DNA of 15,557 bases from an uncultured Oscillospiraceae bacterium (GCA_900769845.1 CAAGIF010000210.1:1-15557); one strand, 5' to 3'. Counted from the stretch's first letter, positions 1-6,536 are shown. Notes: generated by a model not told the origin, from the sequence alone. Program-made: numbers and translations.

Positions 1-268
1 ACATGTCGGTCCATTCGTAGGCTTCGCCTTCGGCGGCGTGGAGCAGATTTTCGGCGGTGTTGCCCAGCTCACCCAGAGCCTTAAACCACAGCTTGGCATG
101 CTCCTTCTCGTTTTCGGCGGTTTGCAGGAACAGAGCGGCGATCTGCTCATAGCCTGCTTTTTTTGCCACGGAGGCGAAGTAGGTGTATTTGTTCCGGGCC
201 TGGGATTCGCCTGCAAAGGCCTCCCACAGATTCTTTTCGGTTTTAGTGCCTGCATATTTGTTTGCCAT
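1..268 (-). CDS. rbr: Rubrerythrin, 5' (N-terminal) part, cut by window edge
   Basis: Rubrerythrin is a cytoplasmic diiron protein that reduces peroxide using electrons from rubredoxin or NADH-linked donors, protecting anaerobes from oxygen stress. Eighty-nine residues are visible, about half of the usual length near 180-195; the rest, including any C-terminal rubredoxin-like FeS4 domain, lies outside the window. The visible part carries the ferritin-like helices: GESQARNKY around residues 20-28 (Glu21 is an expected iron ligand) and ENEKEH at 52-57 giving the ExxH ligand pair Glu54/His57. The ATG at 266-268 follows an AGGAGG site by a normal distance, and a strong promoter lies at 309-337. 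It appears to be transcribed alone and divergently from the SLH protein gene. Family assignment is firm; the exact subtype cannot be settled without the C-terminus. Confidence 0.93.
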   Translation of the reverse strand, partial: MANKYAGTKTEKNLWEAFAGESQARNKYTYFASVAKKAGYEQIAALFLQTAENEKEHAKLWFKALGELGNTAENLLHAAEGEAYEWTDM

Positions 269-308
269 TGGTAATTCCTCCTAATGGTAGTATTGGTTAC
301 CTGTCTTC

Positions 309-337
309 ATTTTATCAAAAACTTTTTTCAATGTCAA
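309..337 (-). promoter_or_regulatory. Promoter of rubrerythrin gene
   Basis: Read on the minus strand: TTGACA (332-337), 17-base spacer, TAAAAT (309-314), with a TG one base upstream of the -10 (extended -10). It sits 40-70 bases before the rubrerythrin ATG. No PerR-type box was obvious. Confidence 0.8.
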
Positions 338-382
338 ACAAAGAAATCTCTGGGAAAAATTAAAAATTTCCGTGAATAATTC

Positions 383-396
383 TGCCAGCGCTGGCA
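383..396. repeat. 14-bp perfect palindrome in the rbr/SLH divergent intergenic region
   Basis: TGCCAGCGCTGGCA reads the same on both strands. It lies between the rubrerythrin promoter (309-337) and the start of the SLH protein gene (437). A perfect palindrome this length in a short divergent region is compatible with a dimeric repressor site, but I do not recognise the motif. Confidence 0.5.
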
Positions 397-398
397 AA

Positions 399-434
399 CA
401 ATACCTGCGAACCCATGAAATACAGGAGGTATTG
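399..434 (+). promoter_or_regulatory. Possible RBS-sequestering hairpin before the SLH protein gene
   Basis: CAATACCT (399-406) is the exact reverse complement of AGGTATTG (427-434), and the right arm covers the second half of the Shine-Dalgarno sequence AGGAGG (424-429) of the gene starting at 437. The loop is 20 bases. If the mRNA starts upstream of 399, this stem would hide the ribosome site. Functional meaning is inference. Confidence 0.4.
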
Positions 435-436
435 CT

Positions 437-1654
437 ATGAAAATTCGCAGAATACTCTGTCTGGTGATGGCGCTGTGCTGTTTTGCGGGGGCAGCAGGCC
501 GTGCTGTCGCTGCCCAGGTGGAGTGTGACGATGTGTATTGTTTTTCCGTTGGGGATTTTTCCCAGGATGAACAGCTTGCCGGCATCTGCATTACGGGGCT
601 TCCCGATGCCAGGGACGGCACCGTGATGCTGGGCGCCCGGGTGCTGCAGCCCGGGGATATTCTCACAGCGGAGCAGATCGGCAATATGACATTCCACCCC
701 CTGCGGAACGAGCAGGAAACCCAGGCTGAAGTGGAATATCTGCCGATTTTTGCGGACCGGGTGGAGGCTGCAGCGGTGATGTCCATCGCGGTGATCGGCA
801 AGCAGGACAAAGCCCCTGTGGCGGAGGATTCCGCTCTGGAAACCTACCGGAATCTGCCCAATGAGGCCATGCTGAAGGCAAAGGATCCGGAGGGGCAGAA
901 GCTGACCTATACGGTCACCCGGGCCCCCAAGCGGGGAGAGGTGACAATCCGGGAGGATGGCAGCTTTGTATACACCCCCAAGAAGAACAAGGTGGGCATT
1001 GATTCCTTCGCCTATACGGCTGCCGACCCGGCGGGGAATGTTTCCCGGGAGGCAACGGTGACGATTCAGGTAATGAAACCCAGCGACGCGGCCCAGTATT
1101 CTGATACGGCGGGGAAGAGCTGCCGGTTCGCCGCAGAATGGATGAAAAACACAGGGATTTTTGTGGCGGAATCCATCAACGGGAACGGTTGTTTCCGACC
1201 GGAAAAGACCGTCAGCCGGGGAGAGTTTTTAACCATGCTGGTGGGAACGCTGGGATTGGAACTGGAGGAAGATGCCCAGGTGACCGGTTTTTCCGATGAT
1301 GCGCCCCAGTGGCTGAAGCCCTATCTGGCGGCAGCTATGCGCAGCGGGCTCACTGCCGGCTGGCCGGAAGGTTATGTGTTCCGGGCGGAGGAGCCGATTA
1401 CCGGGGAAGAGGCCGCTGTCATGCTGCAAAATGCCCTGGATCTGTCGGCTTCGGAGCAGATGCAGGTGGAGCAATATCCGGAAGATGCGGTATCTGCCTG
1501 GGCAGAACAGTCGCTGATGATTCTGCGAAGCCATGGTATTGAACTGTATCCCAATGCGGGCATGACCCGGGGACAGACAGCGGAAGTAATGTATCAGGTA
1601 TCCCGGCTGATGCCGGAGGCGCCCGGCGCCCGGACCCTCCGCGCCGCTCAGTAA
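437..1654 (+). CDS. Secreted protein with cadherin/Ig-like domains and SLH repeats
   Basis: A 405-residue exported protein predicted to be held at the cell surface by S-layer-homology repeats, which bind pyruvylated secondary wall polymers. Residues 1-26 are a signal peptide (KIRR, hydrophobic core, AVA-A cleavage region). Residues about 35-120 resemble a cadherin/tandem-95-type beta-sandwich repeat (pattern ITGLPDARDGTV ... MTFHPL). Residues 127-213 form a second, clearer Ig-like repeat of the Big_9/cadherin-like type (AKDPEGQKLTY ... GSFVYTPKKNKVGIDSFAY). Three SLH-like modules follow: about 225-275 (FRPEKTVSRGEF), 285-335 (FSDDAPQWLKPYLAAAM) and a weaker one at 346-391 (MTRGQTAEVMYQ). The ATG at 437 has AGGAGG seven bases upstream. 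It is alone in its transcription unit and ends against a bidirectional terminator shared with thiT. What the beta domains bind is unknown. Confidence 0.85.
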   Translation: MKIRRILCLVMALCCFAGAAGRAVAAQVECDDVYCFSVGDFSQDEQLAGICITGLPDARDGTVMLGARVLQPGDILTAEQIGNMTFHPLRNEQETQAEVEYLPIFADRVEAAAVMSIAVIGKQDKAPVAEDSALETYRNLPNEAMLKAKDPEGQKLTYTVTRAPKRGEVTIREDGSFVYTPKKNKVGIDSFAYTAADPAGNVSREATVTIQVMKPSDAAQYSDTAGKSCRFAAEWMKNTGIFVAESINGNGCFRPEKTVSRGEFLTMLVGTLGLELEEDAQVTGFSDDAPQWLKPYLAAAMRSGLTAGWPEGYVFRAEEPITGEEAAVMLQNALDLSASEQMQVEQYPEDAVSAWAEQSLMILRSHGIELYPNAGMTRGQTAEVMYQVSRLMPEAPGARTLRAAQ

Positions 1655-1664
1655 AACAAAAAAC

Positions 1665-1693
1665 GCCCCCTTCGGCAAAGCGCCGGAGGGGGC
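1665..1693. terminator. Bidirectional terminator between SLH gene and thiT
   Basis: GCCCCCTTCGGC (1665-1676) pairs with GCCGGAGGGGGC (1682-1693) over 12 positions with one G-U pair and a 5-base loop. On the minus strand, after thiT, the stem is followed by GTTTTTTGTTTT, a good intrinsic terminator. On the plus strand the T-tract is weaker. Confidence 0.85.
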
Positions 1694-1698
1694 AAACC

Positions 1699-2352
1699 TT
1701 ATTGAACTTTTTTCACGATCTTTGGGATCCGGGCGATAATCACCGCAGCAATGGCGGTCAGCAGAATCTCGGGGATCATGTTCATGCCATTGTAGACGAC
1801 GCTGTACATCAGTCCCAGCGCATCCGGGTTCAGCGTGGCCACAAGCTCTGCGCCCCAGGCGGGAAAACCGTCCTGGGTGAAGAACCACTCTGCCCAGCCG
1901 GAAAACAGGATGTAACCGGAGGCGATATGGCACAGATACCGGGCGCTTAAGGCCAGAACGCTGCCCCAGGCGAGGGCGGCGCCGGGACGGCGTATCTTAT
2001 TGCGGAAAATACCGCCCAAACCCAGAACCGTAAAGGCAAGCACATAGTCAAACAGGCACATGATAAGGGCGTTCAGGATCATTCTGCCATCACCGAAGTA
2101 ACCGGGTTGAAATGCGGCGGTAACATTTTTGGCGCCGATGGCCATTTCAATCAGGGCGTAAGTGACGCTGGCCACGAAGCCCCACCTGATGCCGTGGCGG
2201 TAGGAGATCAGCACCACCGGCAGCATGCTGACCAGGGTGATCTGCCCGCCAAAGGGCAGACCGGGGATGAACATCTTGCTGATAAGCTCCAGCACGATGG
2301 CCACAGACAGAAGCATGGCGCTTTCTGTCAGGCGTTTTGTTTTATTTGTCAT
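1699..2352 (-). CDS. thiT: Energy-coupled thiamine transporter, S component ThiT
   Basis: ThiT is the thiamine-binding membrane subunit of an ECF transporter; it works with a shared EcfA/EcfA'/EcfT module that is not in this window. The 217-residue product has about six hydrophobic segments, the usual length for the family. Landmarks are the N-terminal stretch with PGLPFGGQITLVSMLPV (30-46), RYLCHIASG at 138-146, Trp153 just after it, and VVYNGMNMIPE (185-195), which match regions forming the thiamine pocket in ThiT (Arg/His-x-x-Gly, Trp, Tyr-Asn). The open frame extends upstream, but the ATG at 2350-2352 is chosen because it follows a GGAGG site and because the upstream DNA is a TPP riboswitch plus terminator. 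The riboswitch independently confirms the substrate. Confidence 0.95.
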   Translation of the reverse strand: MTNKTKRLTESAMLLSVAIVLELISKMFIPGLPFGGQITLVSMLPVVLISYRHGIRWGFVASVTYALIEMAIGAKNVTAAFQPGYFGDGRMILNALIMCLFDYVLAFTVLGLGGIFRNKIRRPGAALAWGSVLALSARYLCHIASGYILFSGWAEWFFTQDGFPAWGAELVATLNPDALGLMYSVVYNGMNMIPEILLTAIAAVIIARIPKIVKKVQ

Positions 2353-2365
2353 GGAAATACCTCCG

Positions 2366-2410
2366 AAATAAAAAGTATCGCATCGCATCCGTCCGGGTGC
2401 AATGCGATAC
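2366..2410 (-). terminator. Riboswitch-controlled intrinsic terminator in the thiT leader
   Basis: On the minus strand a long stem, GTATCGCATTGCACCC (2410-2395) with GGATGCGATGCGATAC (2390-2375), has 14 Watson-Crick pairs, one G-U and one mismatch, loop GGAC, then TTTTTATTT (2374-2366). It stands between the TPP aptamer and the thiT ribosome site. A competing hairpin exists: ATGGGATAC (2424-2416) can pair with the terminator's own 5' arm GTATCGCAT over 8 of 9 positions around loop CTTTC, a plausible antiterminator. Confidence 0.85.
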
Positions 2411-2431
2411 GAAAGGTATCCCATATATGCA

Positions 2432-2522
2432 TCTTTCCCTCCGACGGTGCTAACCGTATCAGGTTCACGGGTCAGAGCGCGATTTTCGCTCAATCTCAGC
2501 CGGAACGCCGGCACCCCGAAGA
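2432..2522 (-). ncRNA. TPP riboswitch (THI element)
   Basis: Read on the minus strand the conserved thi-box elements appear in order: GGGGTGCC, then GGCTGAGA, then ACCCGTGAACCTGATACGG, GTTAGCACCG and GGAGGGA. TCTT at the 5' end and AAGA at the 3' end close the P1 stem. This RNA binds thiamine pyrophosphate. With the downstream terminator it would stop thiT transcription when TPP is plentiful, so that the thiamine importer is made only on need. Confidence 0.95.
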
Positions 2523-2547
2523 CTTATATGCTTTGCGATCTGAAAAT

Positions 2548-2575
2548 ATTATAAACCGGAAAAGAAAAAAGTCAA
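2548..2575 (-). promoter_or_regulatory. Promoter of the thiT riboswitch transcript
   Basis: On the minus strand: TTGACT (2570-2575), 16-base spacer, TATAAT (2548-2553). The -35 hexamer contains the TGA stop codon of the HIT gene, so thiT has its own promoter placed exactly at the end of the upstream gene. The start point would fall shortly before the aptamer. Confidence 0.75.
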
Positions 2576-2913
2576 GCCATTTCCAGCGCCAGAGTCTTGC
2601 CGCCCAAAATATGAAAATGCAGGTGCGGTACGGTCTGACCGGCATCTGCGCCGCAGTTGGAGACCACACGGTAACCGTTTTCCAGACCCTCTGCCTGGGC
2701 AATCTGGGGGATCACCTCAAAAATGTGAGCCACAACGCCGCTGTTTTCCGGGGTGACGGCGTTACAGCTTTCCATATGCTGCTTGGGAACCACCAGAATG
2801 TGGGTGGGCGCCTGAGGAGCAATGTCCCGGAAAGCGTACACAGTTTCATCTTCGTATACTTTGGCGGAGGGGATATCCCCGGCAATGATTTTACAGAACA
2901 GACAGTTTGACAT
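2572..2913 (-). CDS. HIT family (HinT-like) nucleotide hydrolase/transferase
   Basis: A 113-residue histidine-triad protein, the normal size for the Hint branch, which hydrolyses nucleoside phosphoramidates and related adenylylated substrates in the cytoplasm; the physiological substrate in bacteria is often unknown. The triad HLHFHILGG is at 97-105, with His99 the expected nucleophile region and His97/His101 partners. Cys4 and Cys7 with His38 fit the structural zinc site found in many bacterial members. Start ATG at 2911-2913 follows AAGGAGG at ideal spacing. It lies 11 bases downstream of the membrane protein gene at 2925-3398, so the two are probably co-transcribed. Confidence 0.93.
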   Translation of the reverse strand: MSNCLFCKIIAGDIPSAKVYEDETVYAFRDIAPQAPTHILVVPKQHMESCNAVTPENSGVVAHIFEVIPQIAQAEGLENGYRVVSNCGADAGQTVPHLHFHILGGKTLALEMA

Positions 2914-2924
2914 GGTGATCCTCC

Positions 2925-3398
2925 TTAAAAACCAATAATGTGAAATACACCGGTGCTGGCTGTGCCAACAATGATGCCGGCGATAATGACACCCAGGGAA
3001 ACTGCAATGGCGGTGGTTTTGATACCCATGTTCAGGAAGCTGGCGGCCAGCGTGCCGGTCCAGGCGCCGGTTCCCGGGATGGGGATGCCCACAAACAACA
3101 TCAGTGCGACAAACAGGCCGCCCCGACCGGTACGGTTGGTAAGCTTCTGACCGGCTTTTTCTCCTTTTTCCAGACAGAAACGGAAGAATTTACCCACATA
3201 GGGCTTGTCTGCGCCCCAAACCAGAACCTTTCGGGCGAAGAAATAGATCAGCGGCACCGGGAGCATATTGCCGAGGACAGAGGTCCACAGAGCGGTCCAG
3301 TAATCCAGCTCCATGCCCACGGCCATAATCATGGAACCCCGCAATTCGATGAGGGGAACCATGGAAACCAGAAAAATGATAAGATATTTTTTCAGCAT
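2925..3398 (-). CDS. Small multidrug export family membrane protein (COG2426-like)
   Basis: A 157-residue integral membrane protein that I assign to the 'small multi-drug export protein' family (COG2426). The name rests on limited experimental evidence and the true substrate is unknown. Visible family signatures are PLIELRGS at 15-22, LGNMLPVPLIYFFARK at 42-57, and GIPIPGTGAWTG at 104-115, between four or so hydrophobic helices. An in-frame upstream ATG exists at 3426-3428, but it lies inside the -10 box of the promoter at 3427-3455. The ATG at 3396-3398, preceded by CAGGTGAT, is therefore the likely start. It is the first gene of a unit with the HIT gene. Confidence 0.82.
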   Translation of the reverse strand: MLKKYLIIFLVSMVPLIELRGSMIMAVGMELDYWTALWTSVLGNMLPVPLIYFFARKVLVWGADKPYVGKFFRFCLEKGEKAGQKLTNRTGRGGLFVALMLFVGIPIPGTGAWTGTLAASFLNMGIKTTAIAVSLGVIIAGIIVGTASTGVFHIIGF

Positions 3399-3426
3399 TG
3401 CGATCACCTGAGGAAGAGTTTGCCCC

Positions 3427-3455
3427 ATTATATCACAAAAATTACCCCTACGCAA
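3427..3455 (-). promoter_or_regulatory. Promoter of the export-protein/HIT operon
   Basis: On the minus strand: TTGCGT (3450-3455), 17-base spacer, TATAAT (3427-3432), with TG one base upstream of the -10. The predicted start point gives a leader of about 20 bases before the ATG at 3398. Confidence 0.8.
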
Positions 3456-3510
3456 GGAAAAACCCGGATAAGGATAAGCCTTGCCCGGAAAAGCCTTTTT
3501 GGGGATCTGC

Positions 3511-3539
3511 TTGACGGGTCTGGGTTCTTGTTGTAAAAT
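3511..3539 (+). promoter_or_regulatory. Promoter of the YitT-family gene
   Basis: TTGACG (3511-3516), 17-base spacer, TAAAAT (3534-3539), about 50 bases before the ATG at 3591. Confidence 0.75.
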
Positions 3540-3590
3540 GTAGGCAGAGATTCAGTTCCGGGGAATTCTCGGGTGGACGGAGGGAAAAGG

Positions 3591-4481
3591 ATGGAGAAGT
3601 GGCAGCTTTTGCGTCAGCGGATCGTGTCGTTTTTGTTGGTGATTCTGGGGAATGTGATCCTCGCGCTTTCAGTAAAGCTGTTCATAATTCCGGGGAATCT
3701 GGTCAGCGGCGGCACCACGGGTATCTCCATGGTGGTTGCCCATTTCACCCCGATTCCCATGTCTGTGTTTATCCTGCTGTTCAATGTGGCCATGCTGATT
3801 CTGGGATGGATGGTGCTGGGCAGACAGTTTGCTATGTCCACCATATTCAGCTCCCTGTTCTATCCTGTGGCGCTGGAGCTTCTGAACCAAACCCTGGGCG
3901 ATGTGCTCCTGACGGACAGCACCCTGCTTAACGCAGTTTTCGCCGGTATCGGCGTGGGTGTCAGTGTGGGTATGGTGATCCGGGCAGGCGCAGCCACCGG
4001 CGGTATGGACATCCCACCTCTGATTTTGGAAAGATTGTTCCGGATTCCGGTGTCTGCCGGCCTGTGGGCTTTTGACTTTACGATTTTACTGACGCAGCTG
4101 CTGTTCCATGATGTGGAGGATCTGCTGTACGGCATTCTGATGAGCCTGATGACCTCCGTGGCGCTGAACAAGGTGATGCTGCTGGGAACCAGCCGGACAG
4201 AGGTTAAGATTGTCAGTGAGAAATCCGACGAGATCCGGCATGGGATATTGTCCCAGGTGGATCGGGGCGTTACCCTGCTCCACGGTCAGGGGGGATATCT
4301 GCAGAAGGATACTGAGGTGCTCCTCAGTGTGGTGTCCAACTATGAACTGCCGAAAATTCAGCATCTTGCCCGCCAGATCGACCCGGACTGCTTCATGATC
4401 ATCAGCCAGGTCAGCGAGGTCTGGGGCCGGGGTTTTTCCTACGGAAAGCGCCATCCTGCCCCGGATACAGACAAAAAATAG
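3591..4481 (+). CDS. YitT family membrane protein (DUF161 + DUF2179)
   Basis: A 296-residue protein with about five or six hydrophobic helices (residues 10-190) followed by a soluble C-terminal domain of the DUF2179 type (about 205-285). Family markers include FIIPGNLVSGGTTGISM at 31-47, RAGAATGGMDI at 131-141, TEVKIVSEK at 203-211 and the C-terminal GRGF at 289-292. YitT proteins are widespread in Firmicutes and probably transport or sense a small molecule, but I know of no settled substrate. A GTG lies in frame at 3573; the ATG at 3591 is preferred because GGAGGG stands just before it. It has its own promoter and appears monocistronic. Confidence 0.9.
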   Translation: MEKWQLLRQRIVSFLLVILGNVILALSVKLFIIPGNLVSGGTTGISMVVAHFTPIPMSVFILLFNVAMLILGWMVLGRQFAMSTIFSSLFYPVALELLNQTLGDVLLTDSTLLNAVFAGIGVGVSVGMVIRAGAATGGMDIPPLILERLFRIPVSAGLWAFDFTILLTQLLFHDVEDLLYGILMSLMTSVALNKVMLLGTSRTEVKIVSEKSDEIRHGILSQVDRGVTLLHGQGGYLQKDTEVLLSVVSNYELPKIQHLARQIDPDCFMIISQVSEVWGRGFSYGKRHPAPDTDKK

Positions 4482-4504
4482 ACTTTTGTAATATGTAAAA
4501 TGCT

Positions 4505-4545
4505 TTTGACATGGCAAAACTGCCGGATGTCAAATCACTTTGATA
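4505..4545. promoter_or_regulatory. Cluster of TTTGA(C/T)A half-sites and hairpin upstream of HTH gene
   Basis: TTTGACAT (4505-4512) and ATGTCAAA (4527-4534) form an inverted repeat, with a further inner pair GGCA/TGCC. A third half-site TTTGATA (4539-4545) makes a second dyad with TGTCAAA (4528-4534) around TCAC. It lies 24 bases after the YitT stop and 50 before the HTH gene. It could be the operator of the HTH protein; the larger hairpin might also act as a weak terminator for the YitT gene, though no good T-tract follows. Confidence 0.4.
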
Positions 4546-4594
4546 GCGGAAATACGGTTTTTTGATTAGGATGAGCGTGCAAGGAGGTGAAATG

Positions 4595-5203
4595 ATGGAA
4601 CTCGGAAATCGAATTAAGATGTACCGTCAGGAAGCGAAGCTGTCGCAGGAGGAGCTTGCCGACCGGGTTTATGTTTCCAGGCAGACAATCTCTAACTGGG
4701 AAAATGATAAATGCTATCCTGATGTGCACAGTTTGGTGTTGCTGGGGGAAATCTTTCATGTCTCACTTGATAAACTAATCAAAGGAGATATTGATGTTAT
4801 GAAAGAGGCAATTCAAAAAGAAGAAGTTAAAAAACTGAAGCGCTACCAAGGGCTTACGGCTTTGTTGGCGGGCATTATGGTTATACTGACTATGCCATTA
4901 GTAAGCTGGATCGGCATCTGGAGTTTAATTCCGATGGGAATGCTCATAGTGGTTATGCTTTATTGCATGGAAAAAGGACTTAAGATAGAAAAGGATAATG
5001 ACCTTCAAAATTTTAGAGAGATCATGGCATTTCTTAACGGAAGAAAAATGGACGATGCAGAGAAACAGAAAGTCCGCGCGCAAGCAGAAAAAAACCGCGT
5101 ATTTAGGGATGTTATATCTATTCTTGCCGGGGTGGTAATAGCGGTTGGTGGAATCTACTTGGGAGAATTGTTGCTGGAACTTGTGAAGAGAATTATGAAT
5201 TGA
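4595..5203 (+). CDS. Xre-family HTH protein with C-terminal membrane segments
   Basis: A 202-residue protein with an N-terminal HTH_3 (Cro/CI) DNA-binding domain, residues 4-60, clearly seen in LGNRIKMYRQEAKLSQEEL and VSRQTISNWENDK. Three hydrophobic stretches follow: about 87-102, 105-123 and 162-185. This would make it a membrane-tethered transcription regulator. Such proteins are common in Clostridia and Bacilli and often control neighbouring membrane or ABC transporter genes, but no target is proven here. ATG codons at 4592 and 4595 are both usable; 4595 is chosen for its seven-base distance from the GGAGG at 4583-4587. Operator-like repeats lie upstream at 4505-4545. A strong terminator follows at 5237-5270, and its base use is more AT-rich than its neighbours. 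Confidence 0.85.
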   Translation: MELGNRIKMYRQEAKLSQEELADRVYVSRQTISNWENDKCYPDVHSLVLLGEIFHVSLDKLIKGDIDVMKEAIQKEEVKKLKRYQGLTALLAGIMVILTMPLVSWIGIWSLIPMGMLIVVMLYCMEKGLKIEKDNDLQNFREIMAFLNGRKMDDAEKQKVRAQAEKNRVFRDVISILAGVVIAVGGIYLGELLLELVKRIMN

Positions 5204-5236
5204 TATTATTTGCATCCCATTATAGTTGATCCATAA

Positions 5237-5270
5237 AAACCCGACCCATGGAACTTCATGGGTCGGGTTT
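5237..5270. terminator. Strong bidirectional terminator between convergent units
   Basis: AAACCCGACCCATG (5237-5250) pairs perfectly with CATGGGTCGGGTTT (5257-5270) around a six-base loop. T-rich ends on both strands let it serve the plus-strand HTH gene and the minus-strand membrane protein gene ending at 5326. Confidence 0.9.
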
Positions 5271-5325
5271 GCTATTGACAAGTATGCCGGGGACAATAGA
5301 AAGTCGTCGGACGGAAGCAGGGTTT

Positions 5326-5862
5326 TTATTTATCGCTGAATTTACGCAGTTCAAGGAACAAAACGGCAACAAATAATATTTCAGCTACCAGAAGTGTACC
5401 GGCAACCCAAAGCGCGGAAGACAGACAGCCGATCACCAGGGCAATAATGGGAATGGCGATGGAAAAAATGCGGTAACTGACGGATTTATACAGCCAGGAA
5501 TAGGGGAACAAATGGGCGCCAAATACCATTGCGTAAACCATTACCATTTTGTCGGGCACGGCGCTGAACACCCACATGACAATCAACAGATATAAAAACT
5601 GATTGCAGGTAAAGAGAAAACCTACATTCCCCAGAGGGTTGCTCTTGTCAAAAATGTCGGTTTTAAGCGCTTTTCCGATCAGCCAGGAAACTGGCATCAG
5701 GGGACAGGAGCAGCAGAATACCAGCATATTCTCCTTGTCCTGGGGCAGATCCAAAGCAACCACAATCAGAATCAAAAGCCAAATGACAACAGAAGCGCAG
5801 ATAAAAGGAAGCCCCTTTTTCTGCTTTACGATAATGTCATTTCTTAGTTCTTCCAGATGCAT
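5326..5862 (-). CDS. Conserved multi-pass membrane protein, probably DUF7010 family
   Basis: A 178-residue hydrophobic protein with about five membrane segments (approximately 18-37, 48-63, 80-100, 103-120 and 131-170) and a short charged N-terminus MHLEELRND. I recall similar Firmicutes proteins with the CCSCPLMP motif (residues 50-57) and MVYAMVFGAHL (108-118), grouped as DUF7010; that family name is from memory and its function is unknown to me. Start ATG 5860-5862 follows GGAGGAAA. It begins 23 bases after the stop of the HTH gene at 5886-6404, so the two form an operon, and the HTH protein may act with it or regulate it. Confidence 0.75.
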   Translation of the reverse strand: MHLEELRNDIIVKQKKGLPFICASVVIWLLILIVVALDLPQDKENMLVFCCSCPLMPVSWLIGKALKTDIFDKSNPLGNVGFLFTCNQFLYLLIVMWVFSAVPDKMVMVYAMVFGAHLFPYSWLYKSVSYRIFSIAIPIIALVIGCLSSALWVAGTLLVAEILFVAVLFLELRKFSDK

Positions 5863-5885
5863 TTCTATATTTCCTCCTGCAAAAC

Positions 5886-6404
5886 TCAGCAGTTGTGTTT
5901 TCTGTGGGGAAGCATATCGAACAGACCCAAAACATACATAGCCAACAGCCCTGCGCCAACGGCAGCGGCGGCTGTGACGAGGGTGAGTACAGTTTTGCAT
6001 ATGTTTTCCGAAACAATACCAGTAAGCAAACCCATGGATTCCTCATTGAAGAGAATGTTAAAAATGGCTACCACAATTGCGCCGGATCCCGCATAGACAG
6101 TTATAATGTGGTTTCTGTGGATTCTTTGCTTTTTAACAGCATATTCTGCCACTTTCTTTAGGGTATCTTTGGTCTCATCATTCATATTCTCGCTTTTCCT
6201 TTCACCGTCAATGATTTCGCGGACATCTACATTGTAAAAATCCGAAAGATTAAGAAGCATATCCATATCTGGTAGATTACTGCCGGTTTCCCATCGGGAA
6301 ACGGTACGGGAAGAGATATAGAAATGCTCTGCGAGCTGCATTTGGGTCAGCCCTTTGCTTTCACGCAGTTGTTTAAGGAATTCTCCTGTCTTTTTTTGGT
6401 TCAT
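5886..6404 (-). CDS. Xre-family HTH protein with C-terminal membrane segments
   Basis: A 172-residue protein with an HTH_3 domain at about 6-62 (FLKQLRESKGLTQMQLAEHF, then ISSRTVSRWETGSNLPD). A short charged linker follows, then two membrane helices, about 100-119 and 138-161. This indicates a membrane-anchored regulator. The ATG at 6402-6404 follows AGGAGGAG; an in-frame TTG two codons upstream is less likely. It is the first gene of a pair with the membrane protein at 5326-5862. Possible control sites are a palindrome at 6490-6506 and an extended -10 promoter at 6430-6458. It is a different subfamily from the HTH protein at 4595-5203 (low sequence resemblance outside the HTH), so the pair does not look like a recent duplication. 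Confidence 0.85.
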   Translation of the reverse strand: MNQKKTGEFLKQLRESKGLTQMQLAEHFYISSRTVSRWETGSNLPDMDMLLNLSDFYNVDVREIIDGERKSENMNDETKDTLKKVAEYAVKKQRIHRNHIITVYAGSGAIVVAIFNILFNEESMGLLTGIVSENICKTVLTLVTAAAAVGAGLLAMYVLGLFDMLPHRKHNC

Positions 6405-6429
6405 TCGCAATGCTCCTCCTTTCGCAGTA

Positions 6430-6458
6430 ATTGTATCAAGGATTTTATAAGAAAACCA
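6430..6458 (-). promoter_or_regulatory. Candidate promoter of the HTH/membrane-protein operon
   Basis: On the minus strand an extended -10, TG-A-TACAAT (-10 at 6430-6435), with a poor -35 TGGTTT (6453-6458) at 17-base spacing. The leader would be about 20 bases. A second AT-rich block, TATAAA, lies just upstream. Confidence 0.4.
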
Positions 6459-6489
6459 CGACACAAAGCGAGAAATGCCGTGATTTTAG

Positions 6490-6506
6490 TAGACATGATG
6501 TGTCTA
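6490..6506. promoter_or_regulatory. Palindrome upstream of the HTH operon, possible operator
   Basis: TAGACA (6490-6495) and TGTCTA (6501-6506) form a 6+6 inverted repeat with a 5-base centre, about 55 bases upstream of the candidate -10 of the operon at 5326-6404. Operator function is inference. Confidence 0.35.
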
Positions 6507-6536
6507 TGTGTGCTTTAAAGCTATGATATGAGCATA

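Noticed and set aside
2107..2910. Plus-strand open frame across the thiT leader and HIT gene
   Set aside because: It crosses a TPP riboswitch, a terminator and two promoters on the other strand, and shows no start signal or family motif.
3426..3455. Longer N-terminus for the small export-family protein
   Set aside because: The upstream ATG and codons fall inside the -10/-35 region of an excellent promoter, so they would not be transcribed from it.
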